From Streptomyces davaonensis JCM 4913 (GTDB lineage: Bacteria; Actinomycetota; Actinomycetes; Streptomycetales; Streptomycetaceae): 64,000 bases of DNA. How positions within the stretch are numbered: position 1 is the stretch's first letter; the number at the start of each line of letters is the position of its first letter. Below, in pieces: positions 53,704 to 62,814 of the stretch. The stretch covers positions 4,498,053 to 4,562,052 of the forward strand of contig NC_020504.1 of assembly GCF_000349325.1 (NCBI RefSeq), read 5' to 3'. The notes beneath the pieces were generated by a model. The model ran no database searches. It was given only the letters and a program-made list of their open reading frames with translations, and was not told the DNA's origin. Position numbers and translations under genes: made by a program.

Positions 53704-55098
53704 ATGGCGCTGCACAAAGGGCCCGAACGGCCCGACGACCGTCCCCTGTCCGTCAACCCCTTCTACGGCGAGGCCAATCCGGTCAGCCGGATGACCGAGG
53801 CGCCGCCCCAGCACCGGCTCCCGGACAGCCCGCTGCCGCCGACGACGGCGTACCAGCTCGTCCATGACGAACTGATGCTGGACGGCAACTCCCGGCTGAA
53901 CCTGGCCACCTTCGTCACCACCTGGATGGAGCCGCAGGCCGGGGTGCTGATGGCGGAGTGCCGGGACAAGAACATGATCGACAAGGACGAGTACCCGCGC
54001 ACCGCCGAACTGGAGCGACGCTGTGTGGCGATGCTCGCCGACCTGTGGCACGCGCCCGACCCGGCGGCGGCCGTGGGCTGTTCGACCACCGGGTCCAGCG
54101 AGGCCTGCATGCTCGCCGGGATGGCGCTCAAGCGCCGCTGGAGCAGCCGGAACACGGGCGGTCGTCCGAACCTGGTCATGGGCGTCAACGTCCAGGTCTG
54201 CTGGGACAAGTTCTGCAACTTCTGGGAGGTGGAGCCCCGGCTGGTGCCCATGGAGGGCGACCGCTTCCACCTCGACCCCCAGGCCGCGGCCGAGCTGTGC
54301 GACGAGAACACCATCGGCGTCGTGGGCATCCTCGGCTCCACCTTCGACGGGTCCTACGAACCCATCGCCGATCTGTGCGCCGCCCTTGACGCCCTCCAGG
54401 AACGCACCGGCCTCGACATCCCGGTCCATGTCGACGGCGCCTCCGGGGCGATGGTCGCGCCCTTCCTCGACGAGGACCTGGCGTGGGACTTCCGCCTCCC
54501 GCGCGTGGCGTCCATCAACACTTCCGGGCACAAGTACGGGCTCGTCTACCCGGGCGTCGGCTGGGCGTTGTGGCGGGACAAGGCGGCACTGCCCGAGGAA
54601 CTGGTGTTCCGCGTGAACTACCTGGGCGGCGACATGCCGACCTTCGCGCTGAACTTCTCCCGGCCCGGCGCCCAGGTCGTCGCGCAGTACTACACCTTCC
54701 TGCGGCTGGGCCGGGAGGGCTACCGGGCCGTCCAGCAGACCGCCCGGGACGTCGCGAGCGGACTCGCCGGGCGCATCGAGGCCCTCGGCGACTTCCGACT
54801 GCTCACCCGGGGCGACCAGTTGCCGGTCTTCGCCTTCACCACGGCGCCCGATGTGACGGCGTACGACGTCTTCGACGTCTCCCGCAGGCTTCGCGAGCAG
54901 GGCTGGCTGGTGCCCGCGTACACCTTCCCGCCGAACCGGGAAGACCTGTCCGTGCTCCGGGTGGTGTGCCGCAACGGCTTCTCCACGGACCTCGCGGCGC
55001 TGCTCCTGGAGGACCTCCAGCGGCTGCTGCCGGAACTGCGGCGGCAACCGCATCCCTTGGGGCGTGACGCCGGCCAGGCGACCGCGTTCCATCACTAG
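53704..55098 (+). CDS. gadB: Glutamate decarboxylase
   Basis: PLP enzyme turning glutamate into GABA and CO2, using up a cytoplasmic proton (464 residues). The family hallmarks are CSTTGSSEACMLAGMALKRRW, VQVCWDKFCNFWEVEPR, HVDGASGAMVAPFL and the Schiff-base lysine Lys277 in INTSGHKYG (Lys276 in E. coli GadB). The N-terminus resembles that of E. coli GadB, which folds at low pH. ATG 53704 follows AAGGAGA at ideal spacing. With the ClC protein it resembles an acid-resistance module. No GadC-type glutamate/GABA antiporter gene is seen. Confidence 0.95.
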   Translation: MALHKGPERPDDRPLSVNPFYGEANPVSRMTEAPPQHRLPDSPLPPTTAYQLVHDELMLDGNSRLNLATFVTTWMEPQAGVLMAECRDKNMIDKDEYPRTAELERRCVAMLADLWHAPDPAAAVGCSTTGSSEACMLAGMALKRRWSSRNTGGRPNLVMGVNVQVCWDKFCNFWEVEPRLVPMEGDRFHLDPQAAAELCDENTIGVVGILGSTFDGSYEPIADLCAALDALQERTGLDIPVHVDGASGAMVAPFLDEDLAWDFRLPRVASINTSGHKYGLVYPGVGWALWRDKAALPEELVFRVNYLGGDMPTFALNFSRPGAQVVAQYYTFLRLGREGYRAVQQTARDVASGLAGRIEALGDFRLLTRGDQLPVFAFTTAPDVTAYDVFDVSRRLREQGWLVPAYTFPPNREDLSVLRVVCRNGFSTDLAALLLEDLQRLLPELRRQPHPLGRDAGQATAFHH

Positions 55099-55100
55099 GC

Positions 55101-56306
55101 TCATTCGGCTCGCTCCCCCACCGTGAACCCGTGCCAGCGCACCCCGTCGGCCGAGATGCGGTACTGGCCGTTGCCGTAGCTGTCGGTCCACAGCCAGCCG
55201 AGGGGGGTGTGGGTGACGGAGCCTGCGGGGGCGCGGGTGCCGCTGGTGGAGCGGAAGGTGTGGGCGCCGTCGGTGCTGTGCCAGACGCCGGACTCGCCGT
55301 ACACCGTGACGCGACCGTCGGTGGCCGCGACGAGGTCGCCGAGGATCGACAGGGGTTCGACGCCCTTGCGGTAGGCCCAGACGCGGGTCCAGGTCCGGCC
55401 GCCGTCGGTGCTGGTGTGGATCGCGTGCAGGCCGTTCTTCACGCCCTCCTCCTCGGGGAGCTGGCCCGGCTGGGCGGCGAAGAGGCGGTCCGGCCCGGCT
55501 TCGACCACGCGAAAACCCCAACTGCCCTTCCCGGGCTCGGTCAGCCGGGTCACCTGCCAGGTGCGGCCCCGGTCCTCGCTCTTCGCCAGCGCCGGGCGTC
55601 CGGAGGCGTCCAGGCCGGAGACGAAGAGCGCGTCCCTGGCCACGTCTCCGGCCGGGACGAGGATGCCCTTCAAGGGCGGTTGCCGCTCCAGGACGCGGTG
55701 TTCGCCGGTGCCGGGCAGGACCACGAGCAGGCGGTTGCGGGCGCAGTAGCTGAGATCGGGCTCCAGCTTCAGACACTCGTCGGTGAGCAGCGCGCCCTCG
55801 GGGACGGTTGCCGTGCGCCCCTTCGGCTCGGTCGAACCACGCGTCCAGGTACGGCCGTTGTCGCGCGTGAACCACGTCCGGGCGGGACGCGTCCACTCCT
55901 CGCTCTGGTCGATGATGACGGCGCGGCCAGGCCCGAGCACCGTGAGCCCGACGGTGATGCCGAGGTCGCCGGTGACGTCCGGCAACGGCGACTTGACCGG
56001 GCGCCAGCGCCGGGCGCCCTTGTCCAGGACGGCCACGCCCTGCTCGCACCGCGTCTCCGTGCACTGCGCGAGCAGGGCGAAGCCCGAGCCGTCGGCGGCG
56101 AAGCCGAGGCTGTGGGACCAGCCGGGGAGGCCAGAAGCGGACGGTATCCGCGGGGGCCGCGCCCCAGCCGTAGAAGTGGCGGTGGACGGCGCAGCCACAC
56201 TCCCCGCGCGCCCACCCGCCGACCCCGGGTCGCACGCCGCCAACGGCAAGAGCAGAGGCAAAGCAAGGAGCGGGAACAGCAGCGCCCTCGGCAGTCGACA
56301 TCCCAT
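55101..56306 (-). CDS. Secreted lipoprotein with BNR/sialidase-like beta-propeller repeats
   Basis: A 401-residue lipoprotein. The signal peptide (LLFPLLALPLLLPLAAC) ends in a lipobox with Cys25. The mature protein contains Asp-box/BNR-like motifs (WTRPARTWFTRDNGRTWTRG, ALAKSEDRGRTWQV, IHTSTDGGRTWTRVW, VWHSTDGAHTFRS), so it should form a beta-propeller. Sialidase catalytic residues are not evident. A Ser/Thr/Ala linker follows the lipid anchor. Its stop is 2 bp from the gadB stop, convergent. ATG 56306 is used. Role unknown; sugar or protein binding at the cell surface is likely. Confidence 0.85.
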   Translation of the reverse strand: MGCRLPRALLFPLLALPLLLPLAACDPGSAGGRAGSVAAPSTATSTAGARPPRIPSASGLPGWSHSLGFAADGSGFALLAQCTETRCEQGVAVLDKGARRWRPVKSPLPDVTGDLGITVGLTVLGPGRAVIIDQSEEWTRPARTWFTRDNGRTWTRGSTEPKGRTATVPEGALLTDECLKLEPDLSYCARNRLLVVLPGTGEHRVLERQPPLKGILVPAGDVARDALFVSGLDASGRPALAKSEDRGRTWQVTRLTEPGKGSWGFRVVEAGPDRLFAAQPGQLPEEEGVKNGLHAIHTSTDGGRTWTRVWAYRKGVEPLSILGDLVAATDGRVTVYGESGVWHSTDGAHTFRSTSGTRAPAGSVTHTPLGWLWTDSYGNGQYRISADGVRWHGFTVGERAE

Positions 56307-56408
56307 GGAATCCCCCGATCTGCGGTGATCAGCAGCCGATTGCTACTTCTGATACACCGCGGACCGGGCTCGGGTTCCGCTCCTCGCCCAGCTATTTACC
56401 TCGCCCAG
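56307..56408. other. Short intergenic region with direct repeat
   Basis: CTCGCCCAGCTATTTACC occurs twice almost in tandem (about 56385 and 56401) just past the ABC permease stop. No hairpin or promoter is clear. Confidence 0.5.
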
Positions 56409-57170
56409 CTATTTACCGAGCCGTCCGAACCGCCGCACCGCCAGCGGGAAGAACACCGCCAGCAACACCAGCGGCCACAGGATGGCCGGCCAGATGTGGC
56501 CCGGCTCGCCGCCCGGAGTGGCGAACAGGTCCCGTACGGCGGTCGCGGTCTGGGACAGGGGGTTCCACTCGACCACCGTGCCCAGCCAGTCGGGCATCGA
56601 GTCGGAGGGGGCGAAGGCGTTGGAGAGGAATCCGACCGGCCAGACCAGGATCTGGACGGCCTGCACCATCTCCGGCTTCCCCGCCACCATCGCGAGATGG
56701 ATGCCGATCCACAGCATCGCGAACCGGAACAGCAGCAACAGCCCGATCGCGCCCAGGAAGGCACCCAGGGAGCCGTTCGCCCGCCAGCCCAAGGCGCACC
56801 CGACGCCGATCATCACCGCCAGGCCGACCGCCGACTGAAGCATGTCGGCCGTCGAACGGCCCACCAGGACCGCCCCGTTGGCCATCGGCATCGAGCGGAA
56901 GCGGTCGATGACGCCCTTGTTGAGGTCCTGGGTGACGGCGATCATCGTGCCCTCCAGGCCGAAGGCCATGGTCAGCGCGAGCATGCCGGGCACCAGGTAG
57001 TCGATGTAGTCGCCCCGGACGTCCCGGCCGCCGCCGACGAGGTAACCGAACATCACGAGCAGCATGACCGGGAAAACAAGCCCGACGATCAACTGGACCG
57101 GCTGCCGCGCCCAGTGGGCGAGTTCGCGCCGGGTCATGGTCCAGGAGTCGGTCAGTGCGTACGTGGTCAT
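56409..57170 (-). CDS. ABC-2 type permease, DrrB-like
   Basis: A 253-residue permease with about six membrane helices ([106 protein letters not shown]). The ABC-2 signature [36 protein letters not shown] is typical of daunorubicin-exporter DrrB. It overlaps the ATPase gene by 4 bp (ATGA). With it, it should export hydrophobic drugs or lipids; the substrate is unknown. Confidence 0.92.
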   Translation of the reverse strand: MTTYALTDSWTMTRRELAHWARQPVQLIVGLVFPVMLLVMFGYLVGGGRDVRGDYIDYLVPGMLALTMAFGLEGTMIAVTQDLNKGVIDRFRSMPMANGAVLVGRSTADMLQSAVGLAVMIGVGCALGWRANGSLGAFLGAIGLLLLFRFAMLWIGIHLAMVAGKPEMVQAVQILVWPVGFLSNAFAPSDSMPDWLGTVVEWNPLSQTATAVRDLFATPGGEPGHIWPAILWPLVLLAVFFPLAVRRFGRLGK

Positions 57171-58117
57171 ACGGCCTCCTTCGTGCGGTCCGCCGTCAGA
57201 TGCAGGAACACCTCGTCCAGCGTCGGGCGCCGCAGGGCGACGTCCTCCGCCTCGATCCCAGCGCGCTGAAGCGCCTGTACGACCCCGGTGAGCGCCGTCA
57301 TCCGGTCGGTCACCGGGGCGCTCAGCAGCCGGCGGTCGGTGTCGACGGAGACGCCCGCCGGGTCGAAGGGCAACAGGGCGACGGCTGCGCCCAGTTGACC
57401 GGCGTCGCGCAGGACGACGTCGATGCGGTCGCCGCCGAGGTCGGCCTTCAGTTCGTCGGCCGTGCCGTCGGCGATGACACGGCCCGCGTCGACGACCGAG
57501 ATCCGGTCGGCGAGCTGGTCGGCCTCCTCCAGGTACTGCGTGGTGAGGAGGACCGTCGTACCGCCGCCGACCAGCGAGCGGACCGAGTTCCACACCTCGG
57601 CGCGGCCGCGCGGGTCGAGGCCGGTCGTGGGTTCGTCCAGGAACAGCACCTCCGGATCGGTGATCAGGGAGGCCGCGAGGTCAAGGCGGCGCCGCATGCC
57701 GCCGCTGTACTGCCGTACCGCCTTGCGGCCGGTGTCGGCGAGACCGAAGCGCTCCAGGAGTTCGTCGGCCCGCACGCGCGCGTGGCGGGCGCCCAGGTGG
57801 TACAGGCGGCCGAACATCTCCAGGTTCTGGTGGCCGCCGAGCTCCTCGTCGAGCGCCGCGTGCTGGCCCAGCAGGCCGATGCGGGTGCGCACCGCGCGGG
57901 CGTCGGTGACCACGTCGTACCCCGCGACCTCGATCCGCCCCGCGTCGGGCCTCAGCAGGGTGGACAGGACGCGGACCAAGGTGGTCTTGCCCGCGCCGTT
58001 CGGCCCGAGCACGCCGTGCACGGTCCCCCGCGCGACGCTCAGGTCGAGCCCGTCCAGTGCCCTCTTCTCGCCGTACTTCTTCTCTGCGCCTTCGACGGTG
58101 ATCGCCGTATCGGCCAC
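57167..58117 (-). CDS. ABC exporter ATPase, DrrA-like
   Basis: A 316-residue ATPase. Walker [20 protein letters not shown]-loop [16 protein letters not shown], signature [16 protein letters not shown], Walker [22 protein letters not shown] and the H-loop are in order. The C-terminal DrrA extension (about 225-316) is present. GTG 58117 is the start. The 111-bp region upstream contains two candidate PadR operators. It is coupled to the permease gene. Confidence 0.95.
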   Translation of the reverse strand: MADTAITVEGAEKKYGEKRALDGLDLSVARGTVHGVLGPNGAGKTTLVRVLSTLLRPDAGRIEVAGYDVVTDARAVRTRIGLLGQHAALDEELGGHQNLEMFGRLYHLGARHARVRADELLERFGLADTGRKAVRQYSGGMRRRLDLAASLITDPEVLFLDEPTTGLDPRGRAEVWNSVRSLVGGGTTVLLTTQYLEEADQLADRISVVDAGRVIADGTADELKADLGGDRIDVVLRDAGQLGAAVALLPFDPAGVSVDTDRRLLSAPVTDRMTALTGVVQALQRAGIEAEDVALRRPTLDEVFLHLTADRTKEAV

Positions 58118-58147
58118 GAACTCTCCCTCGCTAGCCCGTCAGCTCAA

Positions 58148-58209
58148 TAATCAAACTTGACTACTCGATCGAGGGTAATACCCCGGACCTCACTCGTCAA
58201 ACTTGATTA
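58148..58209. promoter_or_regulatory. Paired PadR-type operators upstream of the ABC exporter
   Basis: The 10-mer TCAAACTTGA occurs twice (58151-58160 and 58197-58206), 46 bp apart. With flanking bases the first copy has AATCAAACTTGA and the second TCAAACTTGATTA. They overlay as a nearly perfect palindrome TAATCAA-AC-TTGATTA, each copy keeping one full outer half. Such paired sites suit a dimeric PadR repressor, here encoded next door. Confidence 0.65.
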
Positions 58210-58219
58210 GCAGAGATCT

Positions 58220-58246
58220 CCCGGAGATCTAGCCGAGATCTCCGGG
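58220..58246. terminator. Terminator hairpin at the end of padR-like gene
   Basis: CCCGGAGATCT (58220-58230) pairs perfectly with AGATCTCCGGG (58236-58246) across AGCCG. The stop codon of the PadR gene is in it. It would separate padR from the ABC exporter, giving the exporter its own promoter. Confidence 0.75.
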
Positions 58247-58870
58247 ATGCCGCTCCCTCGTGGCGTACGGGTTCTCCTCGCCCTCCGCGAGGACACCCAC
58301 GAACGGCTCACCCTCCCCCGCGAAGGTGTACGCGCCACCCTCGATCCGCTCGATCAGCCCCTGGGTCCACGCGGCCTCGGCGTCGGCCGTGTGGACCCAG
58401 AGGTTCATGATCTCGCCGATATGCCCCAGCTGACCTGGGCCTTCCTCGGGGACGTAGTGCTCGGTGACGGCGGAGCGCCACTCCTCGCTGCGCCGGATCC
58501 GCTCCTTGAGCAGGGACACGGTCTCGGCGCGCGGCAGGTCGACCATGAAGCCGATGGCCGCCGACTTCACGTCCATCTTCTGGTCGTAGGACACCAGCGC
58601 CTCGCGGACCAGCCGGAGGAACTCCTCGGTGCCCTGCTCCGTGATCTCGTACTCGGTGCGGGGCGGGCCCCCGGCCGTGGACGGCGCGATCTCGTGCGCG
58701 TGCAGCAGGCCCTGTTTCGCCATCTGCTTCAGGGCGTGGTAGATCGAGCCGGGCTTGGCGTTGGACCACTCGTGCGCGCCCCAGTACTCCAGGTCGTTGC
58801 GCACCTGGTAGCCGTGGGCCCGCCCGTGCTGGCGGACCGCGCCGAGCACCAGGAGACGGATCGCTGACAT
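58229..58870 (-). CDS. PadR-family transcriptional regulator
   Basis: A 213-residue regulator. The winged helix (SAIRLLVLGAVRQHGRAHGYQVRNDLEYW, SNAKPGSIYHALKQMAKQGLLHAHE, GGPPRTEYEITEQGTEEFLRLV) is followed by a C-terminal helical dimerisation domain (SLLKERIRRSEEW; MNLWVHTADAEAAWTQGLIERI). PadR proteins bind drugs and repress exporter genes. It is upstream of the ABC exporter in the same direction, separated by a terminator and two operators. ATG 58870 is used. Confidence 0.92.
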   Translation of the reverse strand: MSAIRLLVLGAVRQHGRAHGYQVRNDLEYWGAHEWSNAKPGSIYHALKQMAKQGLLHAHEIAPSTAGGPPRTEYEITEQGTEEFLRLVREALVSYDQKMDVKSAAIGFMVDLPRAETVSLLKERIRRSEEWRSAVTEHYVPEEGPGQLGHIGEIMNLWVHTADAEAAWTQGLIERIEGGAYTFAGEGEPFVGVLAEGEENPYATRERHPGDLG

Positions 58871-58913
58871 GGGCCCCAGGTTATGACGTCACCCGGAGGC
58901 ACAGGTCATGGCC

Positions 58914-59450
58914 TCAGCTTCCGGCGAGCTCGACCAGCTCGAAGGCCGTCCTGCCGTCCAGCGACTCCCGGATGATGTCGGCGTGCCCGGCATGCCGGGC
59001 GGTCTCCCGGATCAGGTGCAGCACCAGCCAGCGCAGCGACACCCGGCCCTCCGGCGGGAACCAGGGCTGGTTCGGAAGAGCGAAGGTGTCGTCCAGGCTC
59101 GGCGCGGACCGGATGAGCGCCTCGGTGTCGGCGGCGACCTTCTCCCAGTAGGCGAGCTGCGACTCGACGGTCTCGCCCTCGACCAGGACGAAGCACTCGT
59201 GCCAGTTCGACTGGTCACGCGCTACGGCCGGCTCCTCGCCCTTGGCTCGCGCGACCCAGCCCTGTTCGACCTCGGCCACATGCTTGACCAGACCGGCCAG
59301 GGACAGCTCGCCGGCGCTCGGCCGGGAGGAGGCCTGCTCGCCCGTCAGCCCGAACACGGCACGACGGATGCCGCCGCGCTGTTCCGCGAGGAAGCTCAGC
59401 AGCGCTCCGCGCTCGTCGCCCTGCGCCTCTGCGGGAACGTGAGTGACCAT
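58914..59450 (-). CDS. DinB-family protein
   Basis: A 178-residue protein of the DinB/YfiT four-helix-bundle superfamily (DUF664). Metal-site histidines are visible: LVKHVAEVEQGW, and LIRETARHAGHADIIRESLDG with the usual H-x3-H. Members include thiol transferases that use mycothiol or bacillithiol, so a mycothiol-dependent role is possible. ATG 59450 is used. The 100-bp gap to the aldehyde dehydrogenase contains a short inverted repeat around GAGGACAG/CTGTCCTC-like sequence. Function unknown. Confidence 0.88.
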   Translation of the reverse strand: MVTHVPAEAQGDERGALLSFLAEQRGGIRRAVFGLTGEQASSRPSAGELSLAGLVKHVAEVEQGWVARAKGEEPAVARDQSNWHECFVLVEGETVESQLAYWEKVAADTEALIRSAPSLDDTFALPNQPWFPPEGRVSLRWLVLHLIRETARHAGHADIIRESLDGRTAFELVELAGS

Positions 59451-59553
59451 GACCGGCCGCCTTTCGTCGGGGTGGCTCCTTGCCTGACACCGACGAAGCT
59501 ACGGGCCATTGAGGACAGATTCCGTCCTCAATGGCCCGCAGTGAAGAAATACG

Positions 59554-61014
59554 TCAGAACGGGAATCCGCTGCGCCCGTGCTGCACCGAGATCCACTTCA
59601 GCGTGGTGAACGCGTCCAGCATCGTCTCGCCGTTGAGGCGGCCGAGGCCGGAGTGCTTCTCGCCGCCGAAGGGGACGATCGGCTCGTCGTGGACGGTGCC
59701 GTCGTTCACGTGGAACATGCCGGTGTCGATCTGCTTGGCGAAGGCCACGCCCCGCTCGATGTCACCGGTGTGGACGGCGCCGCTCAGCCCGTACGGCGTG
59801 TCATTGACGAGGCGTACGGCCTCCTCCTCGCCGTCGAACGGGACGAGGAAGACGACGGGCCCGAAGACCTCCTGCCGCAGCAGCGCGGAGTCGGCCGGCA
59901 CCCCGGTCAGCACGGACGGCTCGACCAGGTTGTCGGTGGTCGCACCGTGCACCAGGGCGGTGGCGCCCTCGGCGACGGCCTGCTCGACGACGCCGGAAAT
60001 GGCGTCCGCCTGCGAGGAGTTGATGACCGGGCCGATCACGGTCTCCGGGTCGCGCGGGTCGCCCGCCTTGAGCGTCTTGACCTTGGCGACGAACTTCTCG
60101 GTGAACTCGTCGGCGACCGACCGGTCGACCAGGACCCGGTTGGCGGCCATGCAGACCTGGCCCTGGTGGACGTACCGGCTGAAGACCGCGGCGTCGACGG
60201 CGTAGTCGAGGTCCGCGTCGTCGAGGACCACCAGGGCGCTGTTGCCGCCGAGTTCGAGGACCGAGCGCTTGAAGTGCGAGGCGCAGACGGTGGCGACGTG
60301 GCGGCCGACCTTGTCGGAGCCGGTGAAGGAGATGACCTTCGGGATCGGGTGCTCGATGAAGGCGTCGCCGATCTCCGCTATGTCGGTGACGACGACATTG
60401 AGCAGTCCGGCGGGCAGGCCCGCGTCCTCGAAGAGCTTGGCGACCAGGGTGCCGCCGACGATCGGCGTGTTCTGGTGCGGCTTGAGGACCACACCGTTGC
60501 CGAGCGCGAGGGCCGGGGCGACCGACTTCAGCGACAGCAGGAAGGGGAAGTTGAAGGGGCTGATCACACCGACCACGCCGACCGGGACGCGGTAGACGCG
60601 GTTCTCCTTGCCGTCCACCGGCGAGGGGATGATCCGACCCTCGGGGCGCAGTGCGAGATGGATCGCCTCGCGCAGGAACTCCTTGGCGAGGTGGAGTTCG
60701 AAGCCCGCCTTCAGACGCGTGCCGCCCAGCTCGGCGATGATCATCTCACTGATCTCCGCCTCGCGGTCCTCGATCAGCCTGAGGGCCTTCTCGAAAACGG
60801 CGCGCCGCGCGTAGGCGTTGGTCGCCGCCCATTCCTTCTGGGCCCGGGCGGCAGCCTGGTAGGCCTGATCCACCTCGTCGACCGTGGCTATGGTGATCGA
60901 GGCGAGCTTCTCACCGTCGTACGGGTTGAAGTCGATGATGTCCCAGGAGCCAGTGCCCGGGCGCCACTCGCCGTCGATGTACTGCTGGGCCAGGTCGGTG
61001 AAGTAGGACGACAT
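59554..61014 (-). CDS. Aldehyde dehydrogenase
   Basis: NAD(P)-dependent aldehyde oxidation (486 residues). The conserved steps are VGVVGVISPFNFPFLLSLKSVAPALALGNGVVLKP, FTGSDKVGRHVA, the catalytic Glu in LELGGNSALVVLDDADLDYA and the catalytic Cys in HQGQVCMAANR, then EVFGPVVFLVPFDGEEEAV. It resembles benzaldehyde/salicylaldehyde-type dehydrogenases of actinobacteria. The substrate is not certain. ATG 61014 follows GAGGGA. It stands alone between the DinB and XRE genes. Confidence 0.94.
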   Translation of the reverse strand: MSSYFTDLAQQYIDGEWRPGTGSWDIIDFNPYDGEKLASITIATVDEVDQAYQAAARAQKEWAATNAYARRAVFEKALRLIEDREAEISEMIIAELGGTRLKAGFELHLAKEFLREAIHLALRPEGRIIPSPVDGKENRVYRVPVGVVGVISPFNFPFLLSLKSVAPALALGNGVVLKPHQNTPIVGGTLVAKLFEDAGLPAGLLNVVVTDIAEIGDAFIEHPIPKVISFTGSDKVGRHVATVCASHFKRSVLELGGNSALVVLDDADLDYAVDAAVFSRYVHQGQVCMAANRVLVDRSVADEFTEKFVAKVKTLKAGDPRDPETVIGPVINSSQADAISGVVEQAVAEGATALVHGATTDNLVEPSVLTGVPADSALLRQEVFGPVVFLVPFDGEEEAVRLVNDTPYGLSGAVHTGDIERGVAFAKQIDTGMFHVNDGTVHDEPIVPFGGEKHSGLGRLNGETMLDAFTTLKWISVQHGRSGFPF

Positions 61015-61110
61015 GTGATCCCTCGAATCCCCTTAGCGGACATCCCTGCGGACACCTGATCAGTTTCTGATCGTCTCCACGGTCTGATCACACGTCATCG
61101 TACTTGTGTT

Positions 61111-61971
61111 TCAAGACAGTTGAAGGAGTCCTCGAAGAAGGTCGCGGCTCTCGTCGGGGCCGGGGCTGTCGTGCTGGAGTTCCTTCAGCGCCTTCTCGTA
61201 CTGGGTGACGTCCTCGTGCTTGTCCAGATACAGCGCACTGGTGAGCTGCTCCAGATAGACCACGTCCGACAGATCCGACTCGGGGAAGCTGAGGATGGTG
61301 AAGGCGCCGGACTCGCCGGAGTGCCCGCCGAAGCCGAACGGCATGATCTGGAGCCGCACATTGGGGCGTTCGGAGATGTCGATCAGATGCTGGAGCTGAC
61401 CGCGCATCACCTCACGGTCGCCGTAGGGGCGGCGCAGGGCGGCCTCGTCGAGGACGATGTGGAACTCCGGGGCGTTCTCGCCCACGAGGTACTTCTGCCG
61501 CTCCAGACGCAGCGCCACCCGCCGCTCGACGTCGGCCTCACTCGCGCCCTTCATCCCGCGCCGGACGACCGCGCGGGCGTAGGCCTCGGTCTGGAGCAGA
61601 CCGTGCACGAACTGCACCTCGTACGCCCGGATCAGCGCGGCGGCGCCCTCCAGGCCGACGTAGGTGGGGAACCAGCTGGGCAGCACGTCGGAGTAACTGT
61701 GCCACCAGCCCGCGACGTTGGCCTCCTTGGCGAGGGAGAGCAGGGAGTTGCGCTCCACCTCGTCGGTGATGCCGTACAGCGTCAACAGGTCTTCTACGTC
61801 CCTGGTCTTGAAGCTCACCCGGCCCAACTCCATCCGGCTGATCTTCGACTCGGACGCGCGGATCGAGTAACCCGCGGCCTCACGCGTGATCCCGCGTGCC
61901 TCACGCAGTCGCCTGAGTTGCGAGCCGAGCAGCATGCGCCGCACCACCGATCCGGGCTCTCCCGCGCTCAC
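61111..61971 (-). CDS. XRE/Scr1-family regulator with DUF5753 domain
   Basis: A 286-residue regulator of the large Streptomyces WhiJ/Scr1-like group. N-terminal helix-turn-helix: MLLGSQLRRLREARGITREAAGYSIRASESKISRMELGRVSFKTRDVEDLL. A C-terminal DUF5753 domain follows (SWFPTYVGLEGAAALIRAYEVQFVHGLLQTEAYARAVV; QLQHLIDISERPNVRLQIMPF). GTG 61971 is used because GGGGAGG lies 9 nt upstream; TTG 61989 is longer. It is divergent from an ATP-binding protein and near a DUF397 gene, the usual trio that affects development or antibiotic production. Confidence 0.9.
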   Translation of the reverse strand: MSAGEPGSVVRRMLLGSQLRRLREARGITREAAGYSIRASESKISRMELGRVSFKTRDVEDLLTLYGITDEVERNSLLSLAKEANVAGWWHSYSDVLPSWFPTYVGLEGAAALIRAYEVQFVHGLLQTEAYARAVVRRGMKGASEADVERRVALRLERQKYLVGENAPEFHIVLDEAALRRPYGDREVMRGQLQHLIDISERPNVRLQIMPFGFGGHSGESGAFTILSFPESDLSDVVYLEQLTSALYLDKHEDVTQYEKALKELQHDSPGPDESRDLLRGLLQLS

Positions 61972-61989
61972 GTTCGCCAGCCTCCCCAA

Positions 61990-62267
61990 CCTCTTCAGGG
62001 CCCGAAGTCTGCCACTAAAACACTCCGAGCTGTACTCGTCCGATTACGCAGACGGAAAGAAGCCAAAGATTTCCTTCAGGAAGGAGCGAGCAGAACACAA
62101 GCGGGGAGCGCAAAGATGGCGGAAAAAATGGCCAACAAGCGGTACGGGAGGGTCCAATTCGGTCACGTGCACGTGCATCTGCCCTTGCATCTGCTGTACG
62201 CATCCGAAACCATGGTCCCGCGCAACCGCTGCATCGCAACGACCGCGAATTCCCGGGAGTGCCTCGC
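61990..62267. promoter_or_regulatory. AT-richer divergent promoter region with palindrome
   Basis: About 280 bp between the XRE and ATP-binding genes, clearly AT-richer than its surroundings. The palindrome TCCTTC-AG-GAAGGA (62072-62085) is a candidate operator for the XRE protein. GTGCACGTGCATCTGCCC (62167-62184) is part of a 25-bp element repeated in inverted orientation at 63292-63316. An ATG at 62116 with GGGGAG upstream opens a frame, but it overlaps the ATP-binding gene and has poor codon character. Confidence 0.5.
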
Positions 62268-62783
62268 ATGGGGACGAATGGATCGACCATGCTCGAGCCG
62301 TTACGGCAGGGCCTTCCGCCGCTGGATCCCGCGGCCGTGTCCAACGCCGCCTCCTGCGCACTCCCCGCCCGCTACGAAGCGGTGCGCGAGGCACGCCAGT
62401 TCACCCGCAGAACACTCGACCAGTGGGACATAGGCGAGCGCTTCGACGATGTGTGCCTGGTGGTGTCCGAACTCGTCACCAACGCCCTGCGCCACGCCCT
62501 TCCGGCCGGCCACGCGCGTGTGCCCGAGCAGACACCCCCGGTACGGCTGCATCTGATGCGGTGGACCGAGCGGTTGGTGTGCGCGGTGCGCGACCCCAGT
62601 CACGACAGCCCGGTGGCGCGCGACTCGGACGACTTCTCGGCGGAGTCCGGGCGCGGGCTGTTCCTGGTGGACTCCTTCGCGGACGGCTGGGGCTGGCATC
62701 CGCTGGCCGGCACGCTCAACGGCAAGGTGGTCTGGGCGCTGTTCCGGCTGCCGCACAAGCCGCAGCCCGGCTCCGCCGAGTGA
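62268..62783 (+). CDS. ATP-binding protein (HATPase_c_2, anti-sigma-like)
   Basis: A 171-residue stand-alone GHKL ATPase of the RsbW/SpoIIAB-like group. N box: CLVVSELVTNALRHALPAG; G1: VCAVRDPSHDSPVAR; G2: ESGRGLFLVDSFADGWGW. Such proteins are kinases or decoys in Streptomyces XRE/DUF397 trios and in sigma-factor partner-switching systems. ATG 62268 is used. A perfect terminator follows its stop. The substrate or partner is unknown. Confidence 0.9.
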   Translation: MGTNGSTMLEPLRQGLPPLDPAAVSNAASCALPARYEAVREARQFTRRTLDQWDIGERFDDVCLVVSELVTNALRHALPAGHARVPEQTPPVRLHLMRWTERLVCAVRDPSHDSPVARDSDDFSAESGRGLFLVDSFADGWGWHPLAGTLNGKVVWALFRLPHKPQPGSAE

Positions 62784-62784
62784 A

Positions 62785-62814
62785 GAACCACGGCGCTTTG
62801 CGGCGCCGTGGTTC
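62785..62814. terminator. Terminator after the ATP-binding gene
   Basis: GAACCACGGCGC (62785-62796), loop TTTGCG, GCGCCGTGGTTC (62803-62814): a perfect 12-bp stem one base after the stop codon. Confidence 0.85.

Noticed and set aside
52585..56301. A 1238-residue open frame on the minus strand covering ClC and gadB
   Set aside because: It is antisense to two clear, well-conserved genes; high GC content keeps antisense frames open. Arg/Gly/Pro-rich composition without family motifs.
55101..56306. Sialidase enzyme
   Set aside because: Asp-box/BNR repeats are present, but the Arg triad and other sialidase catalytic residues are not evident; called a beta-propeller lipoprotein only.
62116..62433. 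Short frame starting ATG 62116 with a GGGGAG upstream
   Set aside because: Overlaps the ATP-binding gene out of frame, and its C-terminal half is Arg/Pro/Ser-rich antisense-like sequence. It was kept only as part of the regulatory region.
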